From the NCBI RefSeq assembly GCF_900115265.1, contig NZ_FOVU01000003.1, positions 682,001 through 746,000 of the forward strand: a stretch of 64,000 bases of DNA, read 5' to 3'. Under the pieces are notes generated by a model. It did not search any database. It was not told the origin of the DNA and saw nothing but the letters and a program-made list of their open reading frames with translations. The position numbers and the translations under genes are program-made. How positions within the stretch are numbered: the first letter of the stretch is position 1; every line of letters begins with the position of its first letter. Shown piece after piece: positions 45,995 to 54,815 of the stretch. This DNA comes from Bradyrhizobium sp. Ghvi (GTDB taxonomy: Bacteria > Pseudomonadota > Alphaproteobacteria > Rhizobiales > Xanthobacteraceae).

Positions 45995-47277
45995 TCGTGC
46001 AGCGGCTTGAGCAGATAGGATAGTGCAGTCCGGCCTGCCGTCTTGATGAAGACCTCGACCGGCATGCCGGGCAGCAGCTTGGCCCCCCCCAGTTTCGCCA
46101 ACTCTTCCGGCTTCAAGAGGACGCGGCCCGTGTAATAGCTCGTGCCGGCGCGTTGATCCTGGGTGATGTCAGCCGAGACCATGCTGACCTCGCCGTCGAT
46201 TTCAGGCGTTGTCTTCTGGTTGAAGGCTGCGAACCGCATGGTCGCGGTCTGCCCCACATAGACCTGGTCGATGTCACGGGGCGCGATCTTCACCTCAACC
46301 GCGAGCGAGTCCGCATCCGGCACGATCAACATGATCTGCTCGCCGGGGGAGATGACGCCTCCGACTGTGTGGACGCTGAGCTCATGGACGCGCCCGGATT
46401 GTGGTGCCTTGATCTCGATCCGGTTCAGCTGATCGACCGCTGCAGTTTTGCGCTCGCCCAGCTCGGAGAGTTTCGAGCGCGTCTCAATCAGGTCCTTCCC
46501 GACCTCCGTTCGCAGATCCTGGTCGACCTGAATGATCTGGAGGCCGATTTCGGAGATCTTACCCTTCGACTGAGCAATCATTCCTGCGAGCTGGCTACGC
46601 TCGCCTTCGAGGCGAGCGGAGTCGCGCTCGAGCGAATTGAGCCGCGTGATCGGCACCAGATTCTTCTGCCAGAGGCTGCGCACGCCCTCCAGCTCCTGAC
46701 GGATGAATTCGACTTCCTTTTGCTTGGCCTCGGTCTGCCCCATATAGCCCTTGATCTCGTTTTCCAGCTGCGCGCTTTTCTCCTGGAGCTGCGCTTTTTG
46801 GCCGCTTCTGGCCTGACGGCGGAGATCGAACAGCTTTCGCTCGGCAGTGATCGCACGGCTCGCTTCGGAGTTGCTCTCCTTGGCCCGATCGAGCAACGCC
46901 TTGGGAAACACGACCTGCTCGGCGCCATCGCGCTCGGCCTCGAGGCGCGCCTGCCGCGCGATGAGCTCATCGATGCTGTTCGTGACGATCGTCGCATTGG
47001 CGAGCGTCTGGGTCTCATCGAGGCGGATCAGAACGTCCCCGGCATTGACCCGATCGCCCTCGCGCACGCGCAACTCTCCCACGATACCACCAGTGGCGTG
47101 CTGAACCTTCTTGACGCTCGAATCCACCACGACGACGCCCTGAGCGATGACCGCGCCCGACAATTGGCTTGTTGTCGCCCAACCGCCGATCCCAAACGTC
47201 ACCAGAGCGAGCATGATCATACCGACGATCATGTAGCGCTGGATGGACTGCATCGCCGGCATGACTTGGCTGTTCAT
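45964..47277 (-). CDS. HlyD-family type I secretion adaptor
   Basis: This is the periplasmic membrane-fusion protein that links the ABC exporter to a TolC-type outer-membrane channel. Its 437 residues start with a cytoplasmic stub and one membrane helix (YMIVGMIMLALVTFGIGGW). The lipoyl half follows (VVVVDSSVKKVQHATGGIV, GELRVREGDRVNAGDVLIRL), then a long coiled coil (about 100-290) and the second lipoyl/beta-barrel half (IKAPQSGRVHELSVHTVGG). The LLPGMPVEVFIKTAGRT end is typical. The ATG at 47277 overlaps the ABC gene stop by four bases. No tolC gene is nearby. Confidence 0.94.
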   Translation of the reverse strand: MNSQVMPAMQSIQRYMIVGMIMLALVTFGIGGWATTSQLSGAVIAQGVVVVDSSVKKVQHATGGIVGELRVREGDRVNAGDVLIRLDETQTLANATIVTNSIDELIARQARLEAERDGAEQVVFPKALLDRAKESNSEASRAITAERKLFDLRRQARSGQKAQLQEKSAQLENEIKGYMGQTEAKQKEVEFIRQELEGVRSLWQKNLVPITRLNSLERDSARLEGERSQLAGMIAQSKGKISEIGLQIIQVDQDLRTEVGKDLIETRSKLSELGERKTAAVDQLNRIEIKAPQSGRVHELSVHTVGGVISPGEQIMLIVPDADSLAVEVKIAPRDIDQVYVGQTATMRFAAFNQKTTPEIDGEVSMVSADITQDQRAGTSYYTGRVLLKPEELAKLGGAKLLPGMPVEVFIKTAGRTALSYLLKPLHDQAERAFKER

Positions 47278-49208
47278 CGGCTGCCTCCCTGAGCTTCCGC
47301 GACCACCTTGAGAGGCACGGGATTGCGCAAGACCTTCTTGAGGACCTCCTCCCTCTTGCCGAAGGACTGAACCCGGCCTTCCCCGAGGCACAGGACATGG
47401 TCGACCGCTTCGAGCGCCTTCGGGCGATGCGCGACAACGACGACAATCCCGCCGCGGCGACGCACATTCAGGATCGCCTCGGTCAACGCCTCCTCACCCT
47501 CGGCATCGAGATTGGAGGAGGGCTCGTCGAGCACGACCAGGAACGGTTTGCCGTAGAAGGCACGCGCGAGCCCGATTCGCTGCCGCTGCCCCGCCGACAG
47601 CGCCAATCCCCCCTCGCCAATCTTCGTGCTGTAGCCGTCCGGAAGCGAGAGGATGAGATCGTGCGCGCCCGCGGCATGCGCGGCCTCCAGGACAGCGGCG
47701 GCCGTCGCCTGCGGATCGAACCGTGCAATGTTCATCGCAATGCTGCCGTCGAACAATTCGACGTCCTGGGGCAGATAACCAATGTGCTTGCCAAGAGCGT
47801 CCGAAGACCAGTGATCGAGCGCAGCATTGTCCAACCGTATCCGGCCACGAATGCTCGGCCATACCCCCACCAGCGCACGCGCCAGCGTCGATTTTCCGGA
47901 TCCGCTCGGCCCGATGATACCAACGGCCTGCCCGCTCCGCAGTTGGAACGACACTTCGCTGACGGTGGGCCTCTCCGAATTTGGGGCTCCGATATAGAGA
48001 TGCTCGACCGTGAGCGTTTCAACAGGAGGAGGCAATGCCAGCCGCTCCTCTTCGCAGGGCAGAAGCTTCAGCAGGGCATCGAGCCGTTGTCCCGATTGCC
48101 GCGCAGCGACGAACCCCTTCCAGTTCGCAATGGCCATTTCGACGGGCGCCAAGGCCCGCGCGGTGAGGATCGATCCGGCAATGATGATGCCAGCCGTCGA
48201 TTCCTGGTTGATGACGAGGACTGCGCCAACGGCAAGAACCAGCGATTGCAGGATCGCTCGGAAGATCTTGGAGGCGCCCCCGAGCCCGTTTGCGACATCG
48301 CTGGCGCGCTCGTGGGCCGCGAGGTATTTCGCGTTGACATCCTGCCAACGCAACGCCGCCTGCTGCCGCATCCCCATGGCCTGCAGAACCTCGGCATTTC
48401 GTCGTCCCTCGAGCGCCAGTGCCGTTCGCGAGACTGCGAGACGCGAGGACGCCTTTGCAGGCCCCCGCGTCCGGGTCTCCGTGAGCATCGTGATGCCGAC
48501 AAGCACCAGCGCACCGGCCAGCGCGGTGACGCCGATCCAGAAGTGAAAGAGAAAGCAAACGCCGAGATAGATCGGCATCCAGGGCAGATCGAAAAGCGCG
48601 GTCGGCCCGCCGCTCGACAGGAAGCTGCGGACCTGATCGAGATCCCGCACCGGCTGCAAGCCGTCGCCATCGGCCCTCGTCTTCAAAGGCAGACGAACGA
48701 GCGCGTGGAAGATGCGAATGCCGAGCCTTTCATCAAAATACCGGCCGACCCGCGCGCTGATCCTGCTCCTGACGAAATCGAGCCCGCCCTGAAACAGGTA
48801 CAGGACCGTAGCGAGAACCATCAAAGCGACCAAAGTCGGTATGCTGCGCCCAGGCAGCACGCGATCGTAGACTTGCAGCATGAAGAAGGAGCCGGTGAGC
48901 ATGAGGAGGTTGCTCATCCCGCTGAAGGCCGCGAGCGCCCAGAATATCCTCCGGCAAGACCGCAGGAACGCAGACATCTCTGATTGCGGCTCCTCATAGT
49001 TCTCCGCCGACCGGAACCGACCGACGAATATCCGTTGCCGAAGCGCTTCAACCAAGCGCCTTCCCCAGCCGATGAGTCGGGACATCGGTTGTTCGGCAGC
49101 ATCCACCGACCCGCGGCCGGGCGACCACAGCCCCGACAAATATATAAATGGGATTCGATAAAGATTCGCGGGCGGGGTAATCATCCCCCGCCGTCCAACG
49201 TCAGTCAT
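47274..49208 (-). CDS. Type I secretion ABC transporter/permease (PrtD family)
   Basis: This inner-membrane exporter of about 644 residues has a membrane domain starting near LRSCRRIFWALAAFSGMSNL and containing FFMLQVYDRVLPGRS, a PrtD-type signature. The ATPase domain has Walker A GPSGSGKSTLARAL, signature LSAGQRQRIGLARAF and Walker B FLVVLDEPSSNLD. There is no C39 peptidase domain. The ATG at 49208 (MTDVGRRGMI) is chosen for a nearby GGGCAGG; starts at 49184 or 49085 are possible. The N-terminal 80 residues are longer than in most PrtD proteins. It is the second gene of the operon. Confidence 0.93.
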   Translation of the reverse strand: MTDVGRRGMITPPANLYRIPFIYLSGLWSPGRGSVDAAEQPMSRLIGWGRRLVEALRQRIFVGRFRSAENYEEPQSEMSAFLRSCRRIFWALAAFSGMSNLLMLTGSFFMLQVYDRVLPGRSIPTLVALMVLATVLYLFQGGLDFVRSRISARVGRYFDERLGIRIFHALVRLPLKTRADGDGLQPVRDLDQVRSFLSSGGPTALFDLPWMPIYLGVCFLFHFWIGVTALAGALVLVGITMLTETRTRGPAKASSRLAVSRTALALEGRRNAEVLQAMGMRQQAALRWQDVNAKYLAAHERASDVANGLGGASKIFRAILQSLVLAVGAVLVINQESTAGIIIAGSILTARALAPVEMAIANWKGFVAARQSGQRLDALLKLLPCEEERLALPPPVETLTVEHLYIGAPNSERPTVSEVSFQLRSGQAVGIIGPSGSGKSTLARALVGVWPSIRGRIRLDNAALDHWSSDALGKHIGYLPQDVELFDGSIAMNIARFDPQATAAAVLEAAHAAGAHDLILSLPDGYSTKIGEGGLALSAGQRQRIGLARAFYGKPFLVVLDEPSSNLDAEGEEALTEAILNVRRRGGIVVVVAHRPKALEAVDHVLCLGEGRVQSFGKREEVLKKVLRNPVPLKVVAEAQGGSR

Positions 49209-49235
49209 GGCGCCTGCCCTATAGTGGTGCCTGTG

Positions 49236-49262
49236 TCGGGGGATCCCCAAGCGATCCCCCGA
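49236..49262 (-). terminator. Strong hairpin between substrate gene and ABC exporter gene
   Basis: A 10-bp stem, TCGGGGGATC (49236-49245) with GATCCCCCGA (49253-49262), has a 7-base loop and lies in the 92-base gap. No T run follows on the minus strand, so it is probably a processing or stabilising hairpin, or partial terminator. It would let the substrate be made in excess over its exporter, as in other type I operons. Confidence 0.6.
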
Positions 49263-49300
49263 GGCGGTTGTGAGTACTAACCTGTGTGTTGACCCGCTCC

Positions 49301-51871
49301 TTACGCGAAGTGGAAGTCGTGGCTGTTCAGCTTGTCGAGCTGCGTGTTCTTCAGCGTGAGGGTGTCGCTCCCCGTCGCGATGACGACGTCGTGGCCTGAC
49401 TGGGCCGCGTGGGAGAGAACGCTCGCAAAGCTGTCGAATACGCTTTTGCTGAACTCGATCGTGTCGTGAGCAGGCCCGCGGGCAGCGAAGTCCTTGATGA
49501 TGTCCTGGCCGAAGTTCGACGCAAACTGGAACGTATCCGCTCCCGCCTTGCCAACCATGACGTCATTGCCGCTGGTACTGGTCAGAGTGTTGCTGTGGCC
49601 GGAGCCGATGATTGCCTCACCCGAGCTGGTTCCGACCACGTGGCCTTTGGTATCGACCTGCTCTGCGGTAAAGGCGTGGCTCTTGCCCGACAGATCGGAG
49701 GTTTGGAAGCTCCACTTGCCGTCGGCTCCCGTGGTAGCCGAACCGACCGAAGTCGTGCCGTCATACAGCTTGATATTGCTGTTGGGATCAGCCGTGCCCT
49801 TGATCGTCGCGGTGTGATCCCTGTGCTGATGCACATTGGTGACCTCAACAGTCGACGTGCCACTGCCGCTCTGCGAGCCAACTTGGCCGCTGTGCGAACC
49901 AATTGGTGGATCAATCGGCTGCGACAAGGCGCTGGTGTTGCCAGCGGCGTCGGTGGCTGTCGCGGTGAAGGTGTGCGACCCGTGCTTGAGATTAGGGGTC
50001 GTCACGCTCCAGTCACCGTTGCTTGCAACGGTCGCAGTGCCGAGCAGGGTCGTGCCCTCATAGAGCTTGACCAGGCTCCCCGCCTCAGCCGTACCGGATA
50101 CCGTGGCGTGGTTATGTGTCGTCGGATCGCTCAACAGAACTGGAGCATTGGGGGCCACGGTATCCACCGTGACGTCCAGCGCGGTCGATGCCTTGCCGGT
50201 AACGCCGGAGACCGTATCGGTCGCAGTAAAATCGTGCTTGCCGTCCGACAGCGCGGCGGTCGTGTAGTGCCACGCTCCGCTGGCGTCCGCGGTAACGGAG
50301 CCGAGCTGGGTGGTGCCATCGAACACCTTGACCGTGCTGTTGGCAACCGCCGTCCCCGCCAGGGTCAGCGTCTGGTCGCTCGTGATGTGATCTCCGGCGA
50401 TACCGGTATCGCTGGAAAACGAGGCGATGTTCGGCGTGGCGGGCGCAGTGGTGCCCGTGCCCGATGTGCCTGTGCCGGAGGTACCTGAACCGGACGTGCC
50501 CGAACCGGACGTACCGGACCCTGATGAGCCGGACGATCCGATGACAGGATCAAAAGGCGCTGACGCGGCGCTTACGTTGCCCGCAACGTCAGTCGCCGTG
50601 GCCGTAAGAGCGTGTGTGCCGGCCGCCAGAGCAGCCGTCGTCACCGTCCAGGCCCCGGTAGCGTTCGTCGTAGCGGTACCGACCTGAGTCGTGCCGTCAT
50701 ACACCTTGATCGTGCTGTTGGCTTCAGCGGTCCCGGACGCCACCACCTGATTGGCGCTGTTGACCGTGTCGCTCGCGATTGTCGGTGCAGCCGGCGCCTT
50801 GGTGTCGACGGTGACGGCGAGCGCGGCCGACGCTGCACTGGTTTGACCCGACGAGTTGGTCGCGGTCGCTGTCAGCGTATGCTTCGCATCGGTCAAGACC
50901 TGGCTGATGTAGTCCCAGGTTCCGGTCGAAGTCGCGGTCGCCGTACCGATCTGCGTCGAACCATCATAGACTTTCACGGTGCTGCCAGCCGCGGCAGTGC
51001 CGTGCAGCGTGATCTGACTGGCGTCAGTGATGCCATCTCCGGCCACACCAGTATCAGGTGACCACGACGCGATGACAGGCGCGCTCGGGGCCGAAGTCGG
51101 CGCGGTCGTCGTACCGCTATTTGCCGACGTGTTGAGCGTCGCAGCGAGAGTCGCGCCATCATTGACGTTCCCTGTATAGGTCGGGGAACTCAAGTTGAAA
51201 TCCGTTACACCCCAATAACCCGATCCCATGTGGTTGTTGGTGAAGGATACGCCTGTAATCGAGCCGCCGTTGAATTGAGCGTCCGAATAAACCGTGAAAC
51301 CACCCCCGACGAGCAGGTTGTTGTCGACACTAACATTCGAAATCGGGCCGAAGTAGTTGTCGACCATGATCGCCGAGGTCTGGCTGTAGTCATTGATGAC
51401 GGTGTTATGACTGATCGTCACATTTGATACGCCGCCATCGATCTGAATGCCGTCATAGTGCGGCGACCCGGAAGCGTTCAGGTCATGGATGTAGTTGTCC
51501 TTGATGATCGAGCTGCCCTGCACATTGATGCCATTCTCGACGTTGTAGATGTTGTTGCCGATGAACGTGCCCTGACCGCTTATGCCGTTTGAACCGTCGT
51601 TGTTGCTGCCGACGCCATTAATCTCGCAGTTCTGGACAACCGCTCCCGTCACGCCTTGCGCGATCTGCACGACCGCAAAGCTCGCCGCCGTGATCTTGCA
51701 GTTCTCGAGCGTCACATTGGCAGCGTCGATATAAACCGTTCCGGTGATATTCAGCCCCGAGATCACAGTCCCGGCCTGAGTGATGACTAGGTCGCCCGAT
51801 GGCGTAAGAGTCACGCCTGCCGGCACCCCCGTGCTTGATGCATCCGGCCATCCCGTTGTTGTCGTCGCCAA
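49301..51871 (-). CDS. Type I-secreted protein: beta-helix, five Ig-like repeats, RTX-type C-terminus
   Basis: This is a predicted substrate of the exporter encoded directly downstream. There is no signal peptide. An N-terminal right-handed beta-helix (about 250 residues, with NVTLENCKITAASFAVVQ, SPHYDGIQIDGGVSNVTI, GGFTVYSD) leads to five Ig-like repeats of about 90 residues (STVKVYDGSTQIGTATA, STIKVYDGTTQVGTATT, STVKVFDGTTQLGSVTA, SLVKLYEGTTLLGTATV, SNIKLYDGTTSVGSATT). A GTSGS linker separates repeats two and three. The end carries GNDVMVGKAGADTFQF and a T1SS-like terminus. TTG 51871 has AGGAG seven bases upstream; ATG 51898 is an alternative. About 856 residues. Confidence 0.88.
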   Translation of the reverse strand: MATTTTGWPDASSTGVPAGVTLTPSGDLVITQAGTVISGLNITGTVYIDAANVTLENCKITAASFAVVQIAQGVTGAVVQNCEINGVGSNNDGSNGISGQGTFIGNNIYNVENGINVQGSSIIKDNYIHDLNASGSPHYDGIQIDGGVSNVTISHNTVINDYSQTSAIMVDNYFGPISNVSVDNNLLVGGGFTVYSDAQFNGGSITGVSFTNNHMGSGYWGVTDFNLSSPTYTGNVNDGATLAATLNTSANSGTTTAPTSAPSAPVIASWSPDTGVAGDGITDASQITLHGTAAAGSTVKVYDGSTQIGTATATSTGTWDYISQVLTDAKHTLTATATNSSGQTSAASAALAVTVDTKAPAAPTIASDTVNSANQVVASGTAEANSTIKVYDGTTQVGTATTNATGAWTVTTAALAAGTHALTATATDVAGNVSAASAPFDPVIGSSGSSGSGTSGSGTSGSGTSGTGTSGTGTTAPATPNIASFSSDTGIAGDHITSDQTLTLAGTAVANSTVKVFDGTTQLGSVTADASGAWHYTTAALSDGKHDFTATDTVSGVTGKASTALDVTVDTVAPNAPVLLSDPTTHNHATVSGTAEAGSLVKLYEGTTLLGTATVASNGDWSVTTPNLKHGSHTFTATATDAAGNTSALSQPIDPPIGSHSGQVGSQSGSGTSTVEVTNVHQHRDHTATIKGTADPNSNIKLYDGTTSVGSATTGADGKWSFQTSDLSGKSHAFTAEQVDTKGHVVGTSSGEAIIGSGHSNTLTSTSGNDVMVGKAGADTFQFASNFGQDIIKDFAARGPAHDTIEFSKSVFDSFASVLSHAAQSGHDVVIATGSDTLTLKNTQLDKLNSHDFHFA
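50451..50540. repeat. Six tandem 15-base units coding a GTSGS/GTSGT linker
   Basis: Units such as GTGCCCGAACCGGAC and GTACCTGAACCGGAC repeat with a 15-base period inside the secreted-protein gene. They encode a flexible Gly/Ser/Thr linker between Ig-like repeats two and three. Copy number of such tracts often varies between strains. Confidence 0.75.
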
Positions 51872-52436
51872 ATCGAAATCTCCTGTGTGTTTCAGCATTA
51901 ATGACTTCGAATAATTGCCACCCGCAATATCCGAAGCATTCAATCCACTCGCCAAGACGCAGTGGAGTAGCCCCCATTCGCGTAAAGCGTAATGGCCGAT
52001 TGGGCGCGGCTTTTTTTGGACGAGACGACGGCCTCCCCAAGGTCATTTTTTTGCAACGAACATCCGATTCGATCAACAGGCAAACCACAGATATTTTTAT
52101 ATGCGAATATTCTTCTCATTAAATGAGCGTCAATCGAAAATGCCGGTATTTTAAAGATGCGGACTTCGACAGCTGAGAATGCGTGTCCTAACCTCTTAAA
52201 GGCACGCGCATTTCAGTTCTCGGATCGATCCCGGATGCGCTTCGGAGTTTATTTGCTCGGATTAGTACGGCCGCTACACGTCGATGAGATCATCGCAATT
52301 ACGGCGACACGTTCAACTCGTTTAACACATTCGTATTTTTCGCACATACTTCCGTATGGCAGCTCACGAACTCAACTCTCGGCTCGGGCTGAGAGCAGGG
52401 GTGCACTGCGCGCCGAACCGCAAGCTATAAGCGTTT
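51872..52436. promoter_or_regulatory. Leader/promoter region of the type I secretion operon
   Basis: This is a 565-base region between two minus-strand genes. The part nearest the substrate gene contains AT-rich stretches (ATATTTTTATATGCG, CTCATTAAATGAGC, GGTATTTTAAAG around 52090-52160) that are probable promoter or regulator-binding sequence. Nothing protein-like is seen. Confidence 0.45.
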
Positions 52437-53507
52437 TCATTGATGCCAAGCCGGTTGGCCTCTCTCGCCCCGAAGGCCAGCCAACAAGCCTTCCAGCGTC
52501 GCCACGAAATTACGCGGGGCACCATGCATCAAGAAGCGAAGAGCGTGAAGCAGCGAAAGGACCACGCGGATCGGCAACGTCCACGGACGATGCGTCCGCA
52601 CAAAATGGATCGCATTTCGATGCTCCAGGTAAACGGACAGCTGGGATAGCCCGGCCAAGGTGCCCGTCGATCCCGTGGTCGTTCCGCCCCTGTGCGCAAC
52701 GATCGAATCACTTGCGTATCCCAAACCAAGTCTTTTCGCGCGCGCTCCCCAGTCCAGATCCTCGAAAAAGAGGAAGTAGCTGTCTTCCATGAAGCCGATC
52801 CGCTCAACGCATTGCCGCGTTGCGTATATCGACGCTCCGGACAGAGCATCGAGAGCCGTCTCGATTGCGTGAAGATCGAACGGATCTCCTAGCTTGTCAT
52901 GCAACCCGACCGCCGTCCCTCTGGCCGCGAACGTCTGCCAGTGCAGCCCTCCGCGAAAGCGGATGAGGTCCTCGCTTCCGGCTTCCAGGATGGTGCTTCC
53001 GACCATCGCCTTTCCACCTTCCTCTGCCCGCTCGACGAGGGCCGCTAACGCATTCGGCCTCGGCTCGGTATCCGGATTAAGTATCCATATCCCCTTCCAT
53101 CCGGAAACCGACGTGAGGGGCTTCAGCCACGCATTGATCCCGCCCGCGTAGCCAAGGTTGTCCTTGGCGCAACCTATCCAGACATTCGAAGGTCTTCTCT
53201 TGAACCGCATCCGTCGTACTTCTGTGAACGGAGCGATGCCACCTACGTCTGCAGGATCCCATTCTGCGCACAAGCACGGCAAACAATTCAATGCCTCGAC
53301 GAGTTCATGGTAAGCCTCCCGTCCGCCATTCTCGCAAATGAATACGTCGAACGTCGGATCACGTTCGATGCCGGCGACAGCCATGAGGCAATTCCGGATG
53401 TCCTCAGGATTGCGGAAGCCAACAATCAAGACCGCAACGTCAAACCGGCACGTTGAAATGAGGGCGCCGGGACGTTCGTCGAGGCTCGACTGCAACGAAT
53501 TGCACAT
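52437..53507 (-). CDS. Family 2 glycosyltransferase
   Basis: This is a 356-residue cytoplasmic or membrane-associated enzyme of the rhamnosyltransferase-like GT2 group. VAVLIVGFRNPEDIRNCLMA opens the nucleotide-binding domain; NLGYAGGINAWLKPL and WILNPDTEPRPNALAALV (the DxD-type motif) follow, then MEDSYFLFFEDLDWGARAKR with the catalytic-base ED. The start is the ATG at 53507 (MCNSLQSSLDERPG), with AAGAGGA upstream. Donor and acceptor are unknown. It is divergent from the Tat-signal beta-helix gene across 137 bases. Confidence 0.88.
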   Translation of the reverse strand: MCNSLQSSLDERPGALISTCRFDVAVLIVGFRNPEDIRNCLMAVAGIERDPTFDVFICENGGREAYHELVEALNCLPCLCAEWDPADVGGIAPFTEVRRMRFKRRPSNVWIGCAKDNLGYAGGINAWLKPLTSVSGWKGIWILNPDTEPRPNALAALVERAEEGGKAMVGSTILEAGSEDLIRFRGGLHWQTFAARGTAVGLHDKLGDPFDLHAIETALDALSGASIYATRQCVERIGFMEDSYFLFFEDLDWGARAKRLGLGYASDSIVAHRGGTTTGSTGTLAGLSQLSVYLEHRNAIHFVRTHRPWTLPIRVVLSLLHALRFLMHGAPRNFVATLEGLLAGLRGERGQPAWHQ

Positions 53508-53644
53508 GAATGTCCTCTTGGTTGATTGACTGTAATCAAGCGCAAAACTACGCTGCCTCGTCACGACCGCCATGGGATGTCATCACCCGACCAGACTTTC
53601 CAGAGTGTCTTTGGGATCGTGCGGCCGTGGAGAAGGATTCGGCC

Positions 53645-54526
53645 ATGTTGCTGCTCTCGCGACGCGCCTTCCTCATTGTCTTAGCTGCGATCGACGCCCC
53701 GCAGATGAGCCGCGCCGATCCCATCGACAAACTATCGCCAGACGCAAGCCATGGTGGCTCTTCCGAGAGAGCAGCGGCCGCCGCTGCCGCGCGCACGGCT
53801 GATGTGAAATATCCGGACGAGACCAGCACGGGCTTTTCCGAGAACACGAACCTGATTCCCTCGGGCCCGGTCACCACGAGCAGCGACGGACAGCTCATTC
53901 GCGGACTCGACATATCAGGAGCCGTGCAGATCAACCACGGCGCGGTCACACTCGAGAACTGTAGGATTACGGCGGCAGCTTCCTCCGTCGTGAACGTGGC
54001 GGAAAATTTGAGCGTGCCACCAATCATCCAGGACTGCGAGATCGACGGACTCGGCCTTGACGGCGCCGAGGGCTCGAACGGCATCAACGGGTACGGAACG
54101 GTCCGTCGGTGCAATATCCATAGGGTCGAGAATGGTATCAATGTAATCGCCCCTCTCTTGTTCGAAGACAATTACGTGCATGATCTTGCCGCTCCAGGCG
54201 CCCCGCACTACGACGGGGTGCAGATCGACGGCGGACATGACATTAGCATCCGTCACAACACGATCATTAACCACCACGCCCAGACGTCGGCTGTCATGAT
54301 CGACAATGCGTTCAACGCAGTCTCCAGCATCGTCGTCGCGAACAACCGGCTGATCGGCGGCGGCTACACCGTCTATTCGGATGGAAGGCAAGGCAACGGA
54401 CCAATCTCGAGCGTTTCCTTCACGCACAACCGAATGGGCAGAGGGCGTTGGGGGTATTCGGCATTCAGCAAAAACAAGCCGGTCTGGCGCGGCAATGTGG
54501 ACGACATAACCGGGCACCCGATCTGA
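53645..54526 (+). CDS. Beta-helix protein with twin-arginine signal
   Basis: The 293-residue protein starts MLLLSRRAFLIVLAAIDAPQ: SRRAFL followed by a hydrophobic stretch is a Tat signal. The mature part is a right-handed parallel beta-helix homologous to the N-terminal domain of the type I-secreted protein at 49301-51871. Matching blocks are VTLENCRITAAASSVVNV, RVENGINV, APHYDGVQIDGGHDI, QTSAVMIDN and LIGGGYTVYSD. No Ig repeats and no RTX end are present. Such helices often bind or cut polysaccharide; the catalytic residues are not identifiable. Only the ATG at 53645 gives the Tat signal at the N-terminus. Confidence 0.82.
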   Translation: MLLLSRRAFLIVLAAIDAPQMSRADPIDKLSPDASHGGSSERAAAAAAARTADVKYPDETSTGFSENTNLIPSGPVTTSSDGQLIRGLDISGAVQINHGAVTLENCRITAAASSVVNVAENLSVPPIIQDCEIDGLGLDGAEGSNGINGYGTVRRCNIHRVENGINVIAPLLFEDNYVHDLAAPGAPHYDGVQIDGGHDISIRHNTIINHHAQTSAVMIDNAFNAVSSIVVANNRLIGGGYTVYSDGRQGNGPISSVSFTHNRMGRGRWGYSAFSKNKPVWRGNVDDITGHPI

Positions 54527-54815
54527 CATCATTCACATCCCGCAATCGGCGTGCTGCATTGCAAGAACGCTCCTTGCGCGACGGCTGGCGCGGTTTCGCA
54601 AGCGGTCCTGCTCGCCGGCACGCACCAGAAACGGTTGGAAAACCGCGGAATGGTCTTATCCATCAGCTCAATCCGGCCCGGACCAACTACATGACGCTGC
54701 GCTGGCCGGGCTTTTATAATCTATCATTCTGTTTGACGGCGATTTAAAATGCAATTGTAATTAAACCGTGCTTTAATTCAGCCAGCACCATTGATCATCA
54801 TCGACGGGGTCGTGA
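54527..54815. promoter_or_regulatory. Intergenic region with AT-rich cluster before fkbM-type gene
   Basis: No gene is seen in these 289 bases. An AT-rich block at about 54715-54780 (ATTTAAAATGCAATTGTAAT, TTAAACCGTGCTTTAATTC) lies 35-100 bases before the methyltransferase start and probably holds its promoter. Confidence 0.45.

Noticed and set aside
47397..48983. 528-codon plus-strand frame inside the ABC exporter gene
   Set aside because: It is an Arg/Gln/His-rich shadow of the exporter gene on the other strand.
49409..51061. Plus-strand frames across the secreted-protein gene
   Set aside because: They are shadows of the repeat-containing gene; their apparent repeats come from the Ig-like repeats on the other strand.
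44504..51871. Complete LapG-LapD-LapA biofilm system
   Set aside because: The protease and a T1SS are present, but no LapD-like receptor is found and the substrate has no recognisable retention domain or cleavage site.
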